Part shown: positions 47,088-59,600 of the stretch, piece after piece
Numbering within the stretch: position 1 is the stretch's first letter
Layout: every line of letters starts with the position of its first letter
Assembly: GCF_035222375.1 (NCBI RefSeq)
Contig: NW_026946365.1
Location: 1,116,001-1,180,000 of the forward strand
Direction of reading: 5' to 3'
Origin: Podospora pseudocomata
Taxonomy: Eukaryota; Ascomycota; Sordariomycetes; Sordariales; Podosporaceae
DNA length: 64,000 nucleotides
Program-made: the position numbers and the translations under genes
The notes under the pieces: model-generated
Told to the model about the DNA's origin: nothing
The model's input: the letters and a program-made list of their open reading frames with translations, nothing else
Databases searched by the model: none

Positions 47088-48281
47088 GGTTGAGGATGGT
47101 GAGAGGAGGTGTTGATAGGTAGTAGGTGGTGTCGCGTGTGTTGTTGGGAGGGTAATGATATCGCCGTTTGATCAATAGGTGATAGGTAGGTTAAATAGGA
47201 TCTCGTCGGTAAGTAAGCAAGTTTCAGTCACCAACACTTGTCGCAAGCTCCAACAAAATGCAACACCTGTCTCCGGCGGCGGCGGCGCAAAACTCAAAAA
47301 GTACCCGTTGTGCAAAAGGAAAAGTTGTGAAGCTCGCAGAAAGTATGACGGAATATCCGTAATAATCATCTGTCCGAGGATAGGATTGAGGGGCAGCAGC
47401 AGCAGCAGTAACAAAGCAGAAGCGGCCAGGTTGCAACAACGACCGCCCGATGCCACTAAAATTAAATGAACGCTTGTTACGGAGGGTAGATTCGATTTAC
47501 TTTCGAAGATTAATTAATAAGATAGAAACTTGCGCAGAGGAGAGAAAAAAGATGATGACTTTATTCACCCCGTTCCTGTCTCTCCGATAGACTAGTTTTC
47601 AGAAGCAGCTGAGACAAAGCTGCTGCTGGCTTCGTTGCTGAACGAATGCGCGGACGGATCTGATTAGGAATAGCGCTGGTGCGATGGCTTGGCAAGGAGG
47701 GAGTGGGGATCTTCGGGAAGGTTGCTCAGCGTTGGTGTCGGGCCGGGGATTGGGAGGGGAATCTCGGAAACATCACAAGCCCGAGGATATTGGCGAGACT
47801 CTCGACAGCCACCACCTTCTTTCACGCTAAAATGTTTCTCAAAAGGGATGGTCTTAGTAGCCCCGAACCACCTGCAGCATCCACCATGCCTGTCGGTTCA
47901 CCAAGTCAACTTCAATAACAACTCTCAGCTATATTACCACAAGCCACAAAACTACATCAACCCCCCCCCCCTCACTGTAATTTAATACACCCATTTGTCC
48001 CTCTCAAATTTCCCACCCCAAATGCCATGCTGAACAAACGCTCGCTTCGTGCTGCCAGCCCTACAAATATCAAATGTAAAAAAAATAAAAAATAAAAAGA
48101 ATAAAAAAAAGGGGTATCCCATCATCATCCCACGCTTTCCTCCCTGTCTCATAAAAACTTCAACAACAACGCCAGACACACAGCAAACACAAACAAACCA
48201 AAAAAAACATACATAATGCACACATCCCCTTCCCATCCCTCCCCATCCCTTCCCATCCCTCCAAAATATCCCTCCCACCCC
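47088..48281. other. Intergenic, promoter of UBC6 gene and 3' flank of SCC4 gene
   Basis: About 1.2 kb. The left part is the E2 promoter and includes a short CAG run (47395-47408). The right part (48070-48110) is A-rich and is the presumed 3' flank of the Scc4 gene. No gene recognised. Confidence 0.5.
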
Positions 48282-51103
48282 CTACCTCAACTGCGTCTTC
48301 TCATAAGCCTCATTAGCCAACCTCACCCCCTCCCCCCTCGCCCTTCCCGCCTCCCCCACCCGCCCCTCAATCTCAAAACTCTGCCCCAGCATCCCCTCTG
48401 CCACACTCATCCACAACAAATTCCCGCTCTTCCTCGCCTGCGTCGCCCCCGCCTTGGCACTCTTCAGCGCCTGCTCCCCCACCACATTCTCAAACAGCTT
48501 ACACCTCATAATATTCAGCGCCATGCTCAAATACTGCGTATTGTTCAGCTGCTGCGCTCCCGAAAGGCCCCCCTGGATGTGCCGTTTCGCTTGATTGAGC
48601 GACAGCTCCGGTTCAAATGTGCTCGACGCCAACACCAGATTCCAGGCCGTTCTGATTTCAAGATCGGGATTGTCCTCGCAGATGGGGCGGAGGAGGTCAA
48701 TCAACTCGGCCGTCTCGGCGCTGTCGCGGTGGTTGGGTTCTTGCATAATGTACACCCTGTTCAGCGCGGCAAGGATACACAATTCTGTCTCGAGCCGGGA
48801 GCCATTCTTGTACGCCCCCGTGGGATCAAGCTCAAAACGGGGGTTCTTCCAGATGGCGAGCGCTTCGTCCATGTTGGCCATGCCCTGCTGCTGGCAGCCT
48901 TCGAGGTAGAGGGTTAAGATATCGACCGAACTGCCCGGCGAGGGGGACGTGTGGGGTTGCTCGTGGATGGCATCAAGGCTCTGCTTTACTCTGGCCCAGT
49001 CGGTGACTGTGGCTGCCTGAAGCCCAATGAGAATGTGGGTGTAGCAGGTTAGTTCTCTGGCCCAGTCGTGTTGCCTGAGGGCTTCTGGAAGGGGCTGAGG
49101 AGCGGTGGAGACTTTGGTGTCGTCAAGGACGCGGAGGCCTTCGTTCCACAAGGTTGCGCTCCGGCCGGGGGTGGTGGCTCTGTAGTGGGCGACGATGCCG
49201 TTGAAGACCCAGCTGTGATAGTTGTCAGTCTAGTTGGAGCGACTGCAAGAATGACAGGAAATCTTACGCTATAGCCCAAGCCTCCTGCTTCCCCAATGTC
49301 GACAAGACCAGATAGTCTGCATTCCCCTCTCCCTGCCGCACCACCGCCCTCGTATCGTTACTAACCGTCGGCGCCGTATTCGACATCCGGTTGATAGACA
49401 ACAACACCTCCCCATTCTGAAGCGGCCAGTCCGGCGAGTTCTTGAGCTCTTCCAGCTGTCTTTGAAGAACAGTCAACTTTTGCGCCGCAACCTGATGTGA
49501 TTTCTGGTGAAGACTGCAGGCCAAATCAAGCAGTCGCAACAGTATATCGATCTGTGGTATCTGAATAGACGACTCCAACTGTATCTTGGACACCTGGGCA
49601 ACACACAACTGCACCCGGTTGGCCCAGTCATCCTTCATGGTGGTCATGTGTGCGAACCCTTCTAACAGCATGGCCATGGCAAAAATCGAAAAATCTTTGC
49701 GCTGGTTGGCAACCCCGGCAATTTTTCGTAGATTGTCAATCGCGCCGTGTTCGGCTGGAGATCCGGCCTGGAGATGGAACGACGCCTTGAGGAACCGGAA
49801 AGCATAGATCCAGTGAACATGTTTGTAAGTCCCGCAATCCGAAATGTGCCCCTCAATGAGCTTGAAAGCAGCTTTGGGATTTCGTTGAAAGAGCGTCTTC
49901 ATGAGGAGAAACTGGGAGCAGTATTTGAGATCAAGAAATCGGTTCTGGTAGTACCTGTCAGCGTCTGGTTCCATGCAACGGTAGGCAACATAAACTTACC
50001 TTGTCGCAAACAGCTATCCCTCTCGTCAGGGTCGTTTCTGCCTCCATGATGTTGGTCGTTTCATCAATCAGTACGCTGGCATATCGCAAACACAGCCTCA
50101 CTTCCAGACGAGGCCACAACTTGTTCGACTTGAGAGCAACATCCAGACACCCCAAGCCAGTCGCCACTAATTTGTGGTGGTCCGCTACTTCCGCCTCAGA
50201 CATGGATTTGGCGACTCTTTGAGACGCCGTGTTTGCCTTCTCGAAACAGTCCTCGGCTACAGATATTAAAAGGGGGAGCGTTTCGGTATGTGCCGAGGAA
50301 CTGGGCGTGGCTGGCGACTTTGCAACTCCTGCTCCAACACTAGGTCGTCTTTGGTCTTTTGGTATTTTCAGTGAAGGCGCCGCTCGAGAAGGTGGTGGTC
50401 GCTCATTGAGCTTTGGGCTATCTTCGGCAAACGGTGTTCGCTGCGGGGGTCTCGCAATCGGAGGAAGCTGTGATATCTGAGGACTCATCGTTCTCGCTGG
50501 AGGCTGCGATGCCGGTGGTACATGACTCGTAGATCTTGGTGTGGCAGGTGATTGCTGAAGGTAGGAGGGGTTGACAAATTGTACGGGAGCGGCCGAGGGG
50601 GTGGGTATCGGTGGTTGCGGTGGTTGTGATGGTGAAGGTTGAGTATAGGTCCCATTACTGTAGTTTACATAGGGCTGCGGCTGTGGCGCATTCGAAGCCG
50701 GATAGTATTGGGCAGTCGGCTGCACCGGCGGTTGTGGTTGGTGCTGGCGGTGTTGTTGTGCCGGTGGTTGCGGGTGCGGGAGCAGAAGTTGCTGCGGTTG
50801 CAGTTGTGGTTGCGATTGTGGGTACTGCTGCTGAGGGTATGCGGGATGGACATATTGATTGTGTTGGTACTGCTGCTGGTTCCCATTTTGGTATCCATTT
50901 GCATATGGGGGATAGGCAGTCTGCGACACGGGTGGCAGACGCGGATGTGGTTGTCCCTGTGGTTGCGGTAACTGAGGTCGTTGCTGATGCTGTTGCGCCT
51001 GGTGTTGCCCGTATGCGTGTTGCTGAGGGTGGAATTGAGGATGCTGCGGTTGATGTCCACCACCGTATGCCTGCCCTGGCGGCATCGTGTCTCGATATGT
51101 CAT
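48282..51103 (-). CDS. SCC4: Cohesin loader subunit Scc4/Mau2
   Basis: Partner of Scc2/Mis4 in loading cohesin onto chromatin. Exons are 50000-51103, 49268-49944 and 48282-49212 (903 residues). The first junction was set at GTAAGT..CTACCAG (56 bp) because the nearer CTGACAG acceptor breaks frame; it yields RGIAVCDKNRFLDLKYCSQF. The N-terminal 280 residues are Gln/Pro/Tyr-rich and probably disordered. A helical TPR-type superhelix follows (LLISVAEDCFEKANTAS, WIYAFRFLKASFHLQAGS, LRLLDLACSLHQKSH, LNRVYIMQEPNHRDSAETAE). The whole C-terminal part has the length and repeat style of the Mau2 family. Start at 51103 was chosen over an in-frame Met six codons later. Confidence 0.88.
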
Positions 51104-51821
51104 CGCATTGGCCGGTCCCCAAGGAGCCTATATCACCCTTTCTTCACCTTTGATTCCGGCTGGCGGCGCGCTGTCGTGCGCATCGATTGTCATCGAGTGT
51201 CCGTCCTTGGCCTCCAACTCCGAGTCTCGAACAGTCTCCAACGCGCGCTGCTGCACATGGATGTGGGTGCTGTCATGTGGAGTTCAAGGACCCTTCTGGA
51301 TGGAACAACTGGACTCCAGCCACTTTCGTTGACAAAAAAGCACCGAGATCAAATTGTGGCGTTCTGGATGTGGCTGGTGTGCCTCACTTCGTACACATGC
51401 TCATGTTCCCTTCAATTCAAGATCACAAAGTGACACAAATGTCCGGTGCAATGAGCATGAATCACCGGCTTTGTTCCAGAGTTAGCAATCAGCTTATAAT
51501 AGTATTACGGGATGGACTTCACCGGTACCATTACATGTTCTGTCCGCGGAATGATCAGCACTATCTCAATTCTTAAATCACATTTTCAGCGGGCAAACAA
51601 TGGCTCTTGAATCAGTCATATCATGTCACATAGCAGAAGATATCAATTTTTGGTTCCACCAAGGGTAAGTGTGAGGTCGATTCTGGTCTCAATATCTAAA
51701 GCCTGTCCGGAGGGACTACTGGGGTTTTATATCCTCTCAGCAGCAGGGTATACTCCGAGAATCCATCATAATATCCCTCCCCATTTCCACCCTTTTCATC
51801 GTCATCAAGACGACGCTACGC
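51104..51821. other. Intergenic
   Basis: About 0.7 kb between the Scc4 start (-) and the eL36 stop (-), containing the Scc4 promoter. No gene recognised. Confidence 0.5.
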
Positions 51822-52536
51822 TTAGTGACCAGCGCGGCGAGACTCAGCGATGACACGGTTCATGTCCTCGACCTTCGCCTTGGCACGGCCGAAAGTACCG
51901 AGCTGGGAAGAGAATGTCAGCAACCGAGAACAGCTTGTAAATAGACTATCAGGGTTCCTACCTTCTTCTTGGCGAGCTTACGGGCACGCTTGTCCTTGGA
52001 GTTGCGGAGCAATTCAATGATGCGGCGCTCATAGGGAGCGAGACTGTGTTTGCAGTTAGTGACCACCCTTCAAGTCCACCAGAACCATACGAGAAAAAGA
52101 ACATACCCAGCAACCTCCTTGACAAGGTCACGGACGAAGGCAGTGCGCTTGCTAAGGTGACCCTTGGTGCGGCTAACGCGGGGCTTGGCGACGCGGGCGG
52201 TGGTCTTCTGTGTTCAGGGAAAAACGGTATCGATTAGCCAGGTGTCCATCATCCGCTGTTATGCTTCGACATCTCCATGTTCCAGGAGAAAGCAGCGCGG
52301 AGATCCTCCACGAGGTGAGACAGAAGAGGCTTTATCTTACGTGGCCCTTGTTGAGACCCTGTGAAGCAAAACGTTAGCATGTTGATTTTTGACACTATTT
52401 TCGACATCGCGGGAAAATTCGAGATTGCGAACTGCGACAACCACGAGTCTCGAATTGTCCTGCGAATGCGAAAATGATGAGCGCGTAGACTTACGGTGGC
52501 AATGCCAGAGCGAGGAGTCTCCTTGGTAGCGGCCAT
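51822..52536 (-). CDS. RPL36: 60S ribosomal protein eL36
   Basis: Structural protein of the large ribosomal subunit. Five exons: 52495-52536, 52341-52358, 52107-52207, 51962-52043 and 51822-51902 (107 residues). The second exon is only 18 nt and codes GLNKGH. The protein reads [39 protein letters not shown], then [40 protein letters not shown] and ends [10 protein letters not shown], all typical of eL36. Intron density is high for a small gene, common for ribosomal protein genes in filamentous fungi. It is divergent from the Zw10-like gene across 538 bp. Confidence 0.95.
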
Positions 52537-53074
52537 TGTGCTGGTTGATGGCGTGAATGTCGTCGTGACGTTGAGCGGAGAGGAAAGGGAAATCGGAGAA
52601 GTTTTGGAGTTTTGTGTGGTTGAAGTTTTCAGGGCAAAAGTTCGAGTGGAGCTCAAGAGCTTGGCGGAGACCAGCTGGCAGTCAGCTGAGCGGCTGGTGT
52701 CCCACCATCTGTGGCTGCACTTCCCGCAGAGGCTTGGCAATACACAGGGGCCTTCGGAGCTTGTGAATGTCAGCTTCCAATTGGTGATGAGCTTCAATGA
52801 CAACTTGGTCCCAAAGGCCGCTCCCAACGTGGGGTTTACAACATAACAACTACGAAGTACAGACGGCTCCACACCAAATCTCTTGACGAATTCCCCGATA
52901 TAATACTGTACATCTTTCAGCCGCTCGGACTCAGTAGAACGAGTCCAAATTTCCATATCAGGCGGAGCCCGGGGATAGGTGGCATCCACTGTCTGGCGAC
53001 GTCACTATCAGTACTGCGCATCTTCGTCCACTGCAGCGCAATAGCGAGAGCAGATGCAATAACCCCTCCATACC
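52537..53074. other. Intergenic, divergent eL36/Zw10 promoter
   Basis: About 0.54 kb shared by two divergent genes. No TTAGGG telobox was seen here on inspection, unlike upstream of Ebp2. No RNA recognised. Confidence 0.45.
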
Positions 53075-55783
53075 ATGGCTTCCGATACTCCAGAGCCTTC
53101 AGCGACTCAACTGGCACAAGCACTCGTCGAATTTTCTTTACGCGGCTCTTTTCCAGAAGAAAATGTATCGTCACTGCCTCTCAAGCCCGATGCGCTGGCC
53201 GAAGCTATCAAGGCCCTCGCAGATGCCAGAGCTAAGCTCCAAGTATGAGGTTCTCCCACCCAACTGAGCACAATATAGGGATGCTAAGAACGATATCTTT
53301 GTGCCCGAGCAGGCAGAAATTCATGCGATCAACGAGGATACCGCCGACGATGTACGAGCATGGCAAACCAATGCGCAATCTGTCCAGGACGACATGATCC
53401 GGTCAAAAGCGCTAGCAAACGAAATCATCAAAACTTCTGAAGCACCGGCAGTCTCAGGGAAGGATACCCACGATGCCGAGGCAAAGGCCGAGTTTCTGGT
53501 TCGGGAGCTCAACTACAATGCCCAAGTGCAGGAAGCTCTCAAAGGAATCAGGACAGTCAACCGCACACTCGATGAAGTTGAGAAAGCAAGAGATGAGCGG
53601 AGGATATTGGATGCGCTACACCTACTCGAACGATCATGGAAGGAACTTGATGCCATACCAGTCAACAAATCCTGTCGGGCAATCAAATTGCTGGATATCA
53701 GAGCTTTTGAACTCAAATCTGATGTTCATGAGGTTTTCGACCATGTGTGGAACACGCTTATCAATGTTGATGTTGAGAAGCATACGGTCTCTATGAGCAG
53801 CGGCCGGGATGATGAACCTATGAGTCTCTCGGATGCGGTGATAGGTCTGCAAGCCTACAAGGAGGTTGACAGACGTACGGCTCAGCTCTGGGCCAGCCTT
53901 AATGCGGCTGTCCTAGTTCCCAGAATGGATATGGAGAGAGAGACCTTGCCGGGCATTCAAATACGAGATGTAAGTGATCCATCCCAGGAGATAGATCTTG
54001 TCTAACATCAAGCAGAACACTCTGGAAGTAAAAGGTACGACAGATAAATCTGTCGAGTCTTTATTCACCGATCTCGAAAAGGTTTTTAGGTTCCTTGTTG
54101 AAAGATTACCCGGTGACTTGGTCGAGACCATTTCCCCCACCCTTCTTCCAGGGGTAATACACCGAGTAACCAGTATATGGCTTGATTCGGCCGTGCCATC
54201 GTCTTTGAACGACATGGCGAGGTTTCAACAAATCATCGCTCTCGCCAAAAGCTTCTGTGCGACACTACGGAAACTGGGATTCACAAATCTGGGAGATTTA
54301 CAAGAGTGGACGGAAAGTGCCCCGAGGGTATGGCTCTCCAAGTGCAGGGAAGCCGCATTGGATGCGGTCCGCACAAAGCTGTCGAAAGGCTTTGGTGAAC
54401 CGACCCGGGTAGAAAAGATCGAGAAGCAGATGGTGTCAAAGTCAGAAGGTCAACAAATAGCGGCCAATGGGGCAGCAGCTGTTGATGACGATGGAGAAGG
54501 ATGGGGTGATGCTTGGGGTATTGGGGATGATGAGCCACCAAAAGAAGAGCCAAAAGAGGTGGAGAAGAAGGCAGCTGCCAAACCGGCAGATGACGGTGAC
54601 GAGGACGTAGCGGATGCTTGGGGATGGGGAGATGAGGCTGCCGAGGAGGACCAGGTCATTGAGGAGACACGGAAGAAGACCGAGATAGAAGACGAGGATC
54701 CAGCTGATGCTTGGGGCTGGGGTGATGATACTAATAATGACGCGCCTACGGCTACAGCGACAGCTACAAAATCTGAGCCAGAGATCAGGGAATTAGTGTT
54801 GAAGGAGACATATAGCATTTCATCGATGCCACATCCTGTCTTGGACCTAATAGCAGCCATTGTGGAAGATGGTGCGGCTCTGACCCAGGACAGGCACGCG
54901 AGTAGCCCGGTAGCAGCAGCCGCGGCTGGACTGTTCGGTGTGCCGACTCTTGCGCTGGCATTATTCAGAGCCATCTCGCCTCACTACTACGCTCCAAAGG
55001 AGGGTGGGAATATGTAAGTTTGAACCCCCCTCACTCAGTTTTTGCTATGTTCATCTCTAACCGGCACGAAAAAAAAGGTTCCTCTACAATGACGCAACCT
55101 GGCTATCGGAAAAACTAGCGGATTTCTCGGCCACCTGGAAAACCCGCCATGATATCAGCACCCGAGCGCAAAACATGCTGAGACTAGACAACGACGTCAA
55201 GGCTCTTCAAGGGTTTGCCAACCGCGCCTACACGAACGAGCTCAGTCTCAAAAAGATGATGCTGCGGGATCGGTTGGGGGGTGAGCAAAACCTTTTGCAG
55301 CTGGACGACACGGAATCCTACGTTGCGTCGGCGGTCTCGATGGTTAGGTCGATAGCGCTGGAGTGGGAGCCCATCCTGGCGAAATCTGTGTGGCAGCAGG
55401 CGGTTGGGTCGATGGTTGACGCGTTGGCGTCGAAGATTGTTTCTGATGTGATGGATCTGCCGTCTATTGGGCAGGAGGAGGCGTATAATATCGCGAAGCA
55501 CATCGCTTCGGTGGAGGAGCTGGATGATTTGTTTTTGCCGAGCAAGGGGGAGGTGCCGTTGACAGCGCAGTTTGCGGGGAGCTGGTTGAGGTTGAAGTAC
55601 TTGAGCGAGGTGCTGCAGAGCAATTTGAGGGATGTGAGGTATTTGTGGATGGAGGGGGAGCTGAGCTTGTATTTTGGGGTGGAGGAGGTGCTGGATTTGA
55701 TCGGGGCTAGTTTTGAGGATAATGCGAGGACGAGGGAGGTGGTGAGGGAGATTAGGGGGAATCCGAGGCCTAGGGGGGAGTAG
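53075..55783 (+). CDS. ZW10: Zw10/Dsl1-family tethering protein
   Basis: Subunit of the ER vesicle-tethering complex (Dsl1/NRZ) receiving COPI vesicles; animal Zw10 also acts at kinetochores. Exons are 53075-53242, 53313-53969, 54016-55013 and 55078-55783 (842 residues). The last acceptor follows an A-run (AAAAAAAG) and is weak but keeps frame. The N-terminal half is coiled-coil/helical (VRELNYNAQVQEALKGIRTV, DEVEKARDERRILDALHLLE). An acidic disordered insert follows (about residues 440-550), with three Trp motifs: GWGDAWGIGDDE, DAWGWGDEA and DAWGWGDDT. The C-terminal half matches the Zw10/Dsl1 helical domain (PHPVLDLIAAIVEDGAAL and SIALEWEPILAKSVWQQAV). The WGW motifs recall COPI-binding sequences of yeast Dsl1. 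Confidence 0.85.
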
Positions 55784-56249
55784 TGGGAGGTTGGAGAGTA
55801 CGTTGTTCATGCAGCATCGTTGTTGGCAAAGGAAGCTTGCAGCCAACACAGTCCAGACAGTATAGATGTATTCAATGGCGTTCTTTTTAGCGTTGGTCGA
55901 TCCGATTCACATGCAAGCCATTGAATATATACCTGGTTATTTATTGCGGAGGGTGGAGTCTCTGGGCTTTTTGTTATCCCTGTTTCTCCAGAGGCCAGCC
56001 CCTCTTGATGTGTTCTCCGAGGAGCTCTCTCGCTCACTAGGTTTTTCCAGTTGCCTAGACGTCTCGGGCATAATCTCTCACGATCTTTTTTCTTTTGACA
56101 GGGTTTGGTGGTGCTCTTTACTAGATAGGTAAGGTGAGATGAGGTATCTCGATCAAAATGGGCACTTCAACAGTTTTGCATGTTTTTTTCCTGCAGAGGA
56201 GAAGGAGTTAAGGAAAGATCCTCCCCTGCCCGGGTTCGCTTCGACGCGG

Positions 56250-56250
56250 T

Positions 56251-56287
<37 letters not shown>
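56250..56287 (+). repeat. (TC)n(CG)n alternating tract
   Basis: About twelve TC units run directly into seven CG units. The CG part is alternating purine-pyrimidine with Z-DNA potential. It lies 150 bp before the TG microsatellite. Confidence 0.9.
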
Positions 56288-56430
56288 TCAATTCTTTTCT
56301 TCGGGGTGGTGTGTTTTGGTGTGGAGGTGGTGGTTTTTTTTTTGTGGACTGATCCAGAACTTTGGGGTAAGGTACCTAGGTAGGTATGGCTTGGGAGAAG
56401 AAGAAATGGTAGGTACCAAATGTCTCAGAT

Positions 56431-56650
<220 letters not shown>

Positions 56651-59600
56651 AAAGAAACATACATGATAAATTATCATGATATCAACAGTAAGGTAACATG
56701 CACACTAATTATCGAATCGGTTGAATCGGACCCGGGGATCTGACGATCTGCTGTATCTCTCTCTCCCCCGCCTTTTTGGGAGCTCCCAACAATCGAGGAA
56801 AGGTATGCTTGTTGCTTTTTTTTTTTTTGGTGGATTGGGAGGGGGGCGAGCTGAGTATCAAGATTGGGGAAGGGGAGGTAGGCGGGCAGGCGGGCTAGTA
56901 TCGTACAGTATGCACAGCTGTTGCTGGAGGGGGATGCAAGAGGGAGAGAAAGCGGAAGTTCGGGAGAGACGGAGTTGGAAATGCCGAGTGAGGTGGGGAG
57001 GGGGGTTGTTTGGTGGTGAGAGAGAGATGTGTGTGTGTGTGTCTTTTACTCAGGACATCGGTTGTAAGACAAAAAGACGCAGGAGAGGAGAAAGAAGCTA
57101 ACTGCTGCATGGACAGGTGCTCATCTGCGTGTCTTTGCGTCTTTAGCGTGGCAAGGCGTCCTTCAAGAGGCAAGATCAGGACGGTGACTGGAGGAGATGT
57201 CGAGAGATGTTCACTGTCATGTCGAGTACGTACAGTACTTTGAGTTCCAAACCCATTGTCGTCAGACCAGTTGGGAGGGCCAAGGTTTGGGGTAGATTGT
57301 ACAAACTGTATGAGTTGCAGCAACTAGCCGCTGTTCAAGTTGTCAGCTGCTCGCTTTTTTTTTTTGCTTTTGAGAGAATTATGAGGAGACAGCAAGACAT
57401 GGGGTGTGGGCACTGGGATGAGGTGTGATGAGAGGAGATTGGAGAGAGAGCGGCTAAGGGATAGTCAGAAAAAGATCCGTCGGTCGTTTATTCCCTCCCT
57501 CCCTCCCTTCCTTCCGCTGTCCGTTTCTTGTCTATGGGTCAACGGGGGACGGATAAGACCCGTTGCCTTCTTTTCTCCGCTACCGCTACCGCATCCGTTC
57601 CCGTAACCGTAGCGTACCCACTTCATCCATTGTGCTGGGTCTGTTCTTGCTCTATGGGATTTGGAAACGTGAGATGGGATTCATCTCATGTGCATGTTAG
57701 GATCGAGGAGCCTCTTACTGCCGAAGAAAAAGAGTTACGAGATCTATGTGAAAAGAAGCAAACAGCTGTGAGGCATCACTTCTCCGGCTAAATCGTGCCG
57801 TCTGTTTACCTTGTTGCTCTGAGAGACAATGCGGCCACTTCTGCAGCGTCCTCTGAGACGAGATTGTCTTCACCTTGATACACGTCCGCCTTGCCCGGTC
57901 TCCCAGAATAGCCACACCGACTCACCGACTACTATACACAAGCACAGATCAGCAAGCAATATATTCCAGCTTCACTTTTTCCTGATCCGATAACAGCCAA
58001 GGCCATGATCCGAGCTGGCTCTGAAACAAAGTCACCGGCAAACAAAGCATTATTTCACCGCGCTGGCTGGCCCATCCATGTCGAGGCAGGAAGCCTTGTG
58101 TGACCCGAGAGAATAGAACACCTCCAAGCCTCGGGCCGGCAATTTGCATCTCGCTGATCGGAACGGCCGGTATTATTCCTTCTTTTTTCTGTTCTTTCGC
58201 TATTTTGTCAGCCAATCAGCTTCAAAGGATTGTTTCCCCTCAAAAAGGATCACACAACAGATCAAAAGAAGAAATGAGCATATGCAAACCAGGGGAAAGA
58301 AAGGGGGCTGGGAGGGGAACCGTCCATTCACAAACGGTGATATACCGACATGATGCATGCGTAGTTTATATACATGCATAACAGCTGAACAAGGAGGGTA
58401 TGTTGTGGATGAAGAGGTTGGTACTGTAAAAGTAGGTTGACGTATATTATTTTTTGAACTATGCTTCAAAAGATACTTCATAGGCTTGTATAGATAGTTG
58501 GAGGGTCTTGAAAAGATAACCAATAGGCCTTGAAAGATAGTTGAGAGGCCTATTCGACGTGGAGGGGTGAGGGCGAGAGTGAGTGGTTGAAATGACAAGA
58601 CAGAAGCCTCCATCTGTTCGTCGGTAAGCAGGCTTGGACTGAGGCAACCTTCAAGAATGCAGAGATGCAGAGATGGCATAGTGCGAATAAATGAGCCCAC
58701 CAGCAGCCATCATCAAAGTTGCTCACCACCGAAAGAAGCAGGTCAAATATTAGGTATGGTCGGGTATGTCCGTCCTTTCACAGGTAGTACAGCACAGAGT
58801 GATAGCTGCCATGCCAAAGTCCACGATACTTGACGCGAGAGAGCCAATACCGAAACAGGAAATCCGTCTCATGTCTATCCTCAGATGCAAAAGCAATTGG
58901 GCATTGATGCGAGTTACATACCTGCATGCATACCAAGAGAGCAGACTCAAAGAATGATGAATTGCCGCTTGCTGCTGCAAAGTCCCAAAGCCATCAAGGT
59001 CCTCACTTTGCAGCGCCTTTGCAGCTGATGACCTCTCGGTGTTACTCATTCCCAGTTTACTTGTGATACCTACCTGAACCCTGTGCCACCTCTTCCCCAG
59101 ATTATCTGAGCAACTTATCTATGTGCTCGTACACAGGGTCAATCTCAAGCAGTATGTCCAGCCTGCTGACTTTGTTTGTTTGGAAACATTACCCCTGAGC
59201 AGACCCACCATTCCCCCCTGTCGTCTCCTCGCCTCACTTTACCACAATGCTTCCAACACGCCTTGTTCAACACCACCCATCCATCCTATGATGTGGGGAA
59301 AATATTGAAAGCCACAAGGAGCTTCCCTGTCCATCAATCTAAAAACATCCAAATCTATCAACTCACTGCAAGTACCCGCTGCTTGATCATACCCCCATCC
59401 TTGCTTGTGTGCCCTCCCCAGGTCAGTCAAGCCTCACCCCCCTCCTCATTGACCGCTCCTTTCTTCCTGCAACCCCCGCGCAGGAACAGAGACAAAACGC
59501 CTCAAATGTCTCTGTCCCTCCTGTCGACTGTCTTGTCAGTCGCCTGTCGTTGTCAGATACTGAGACTTTGCTCGGCAGGGGAGGGGAAATTATGCGGGTA

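Noticed and set aside
46959-47175. N-terminal extension of the UBC6 protein to an upstream Met (MIKRRYHYPP)
   Set aside because: It reads through a GTATGT..GCAG intron; the spliced form gives the standard short E2 N-terminus with RRILKEAQEL.
49945-49999. CTGACAG as acceptor for the first Scc4 intron
   Set aside because: It would put the next exon out of frame; CTACCAG ten bases on restores the family sequence.
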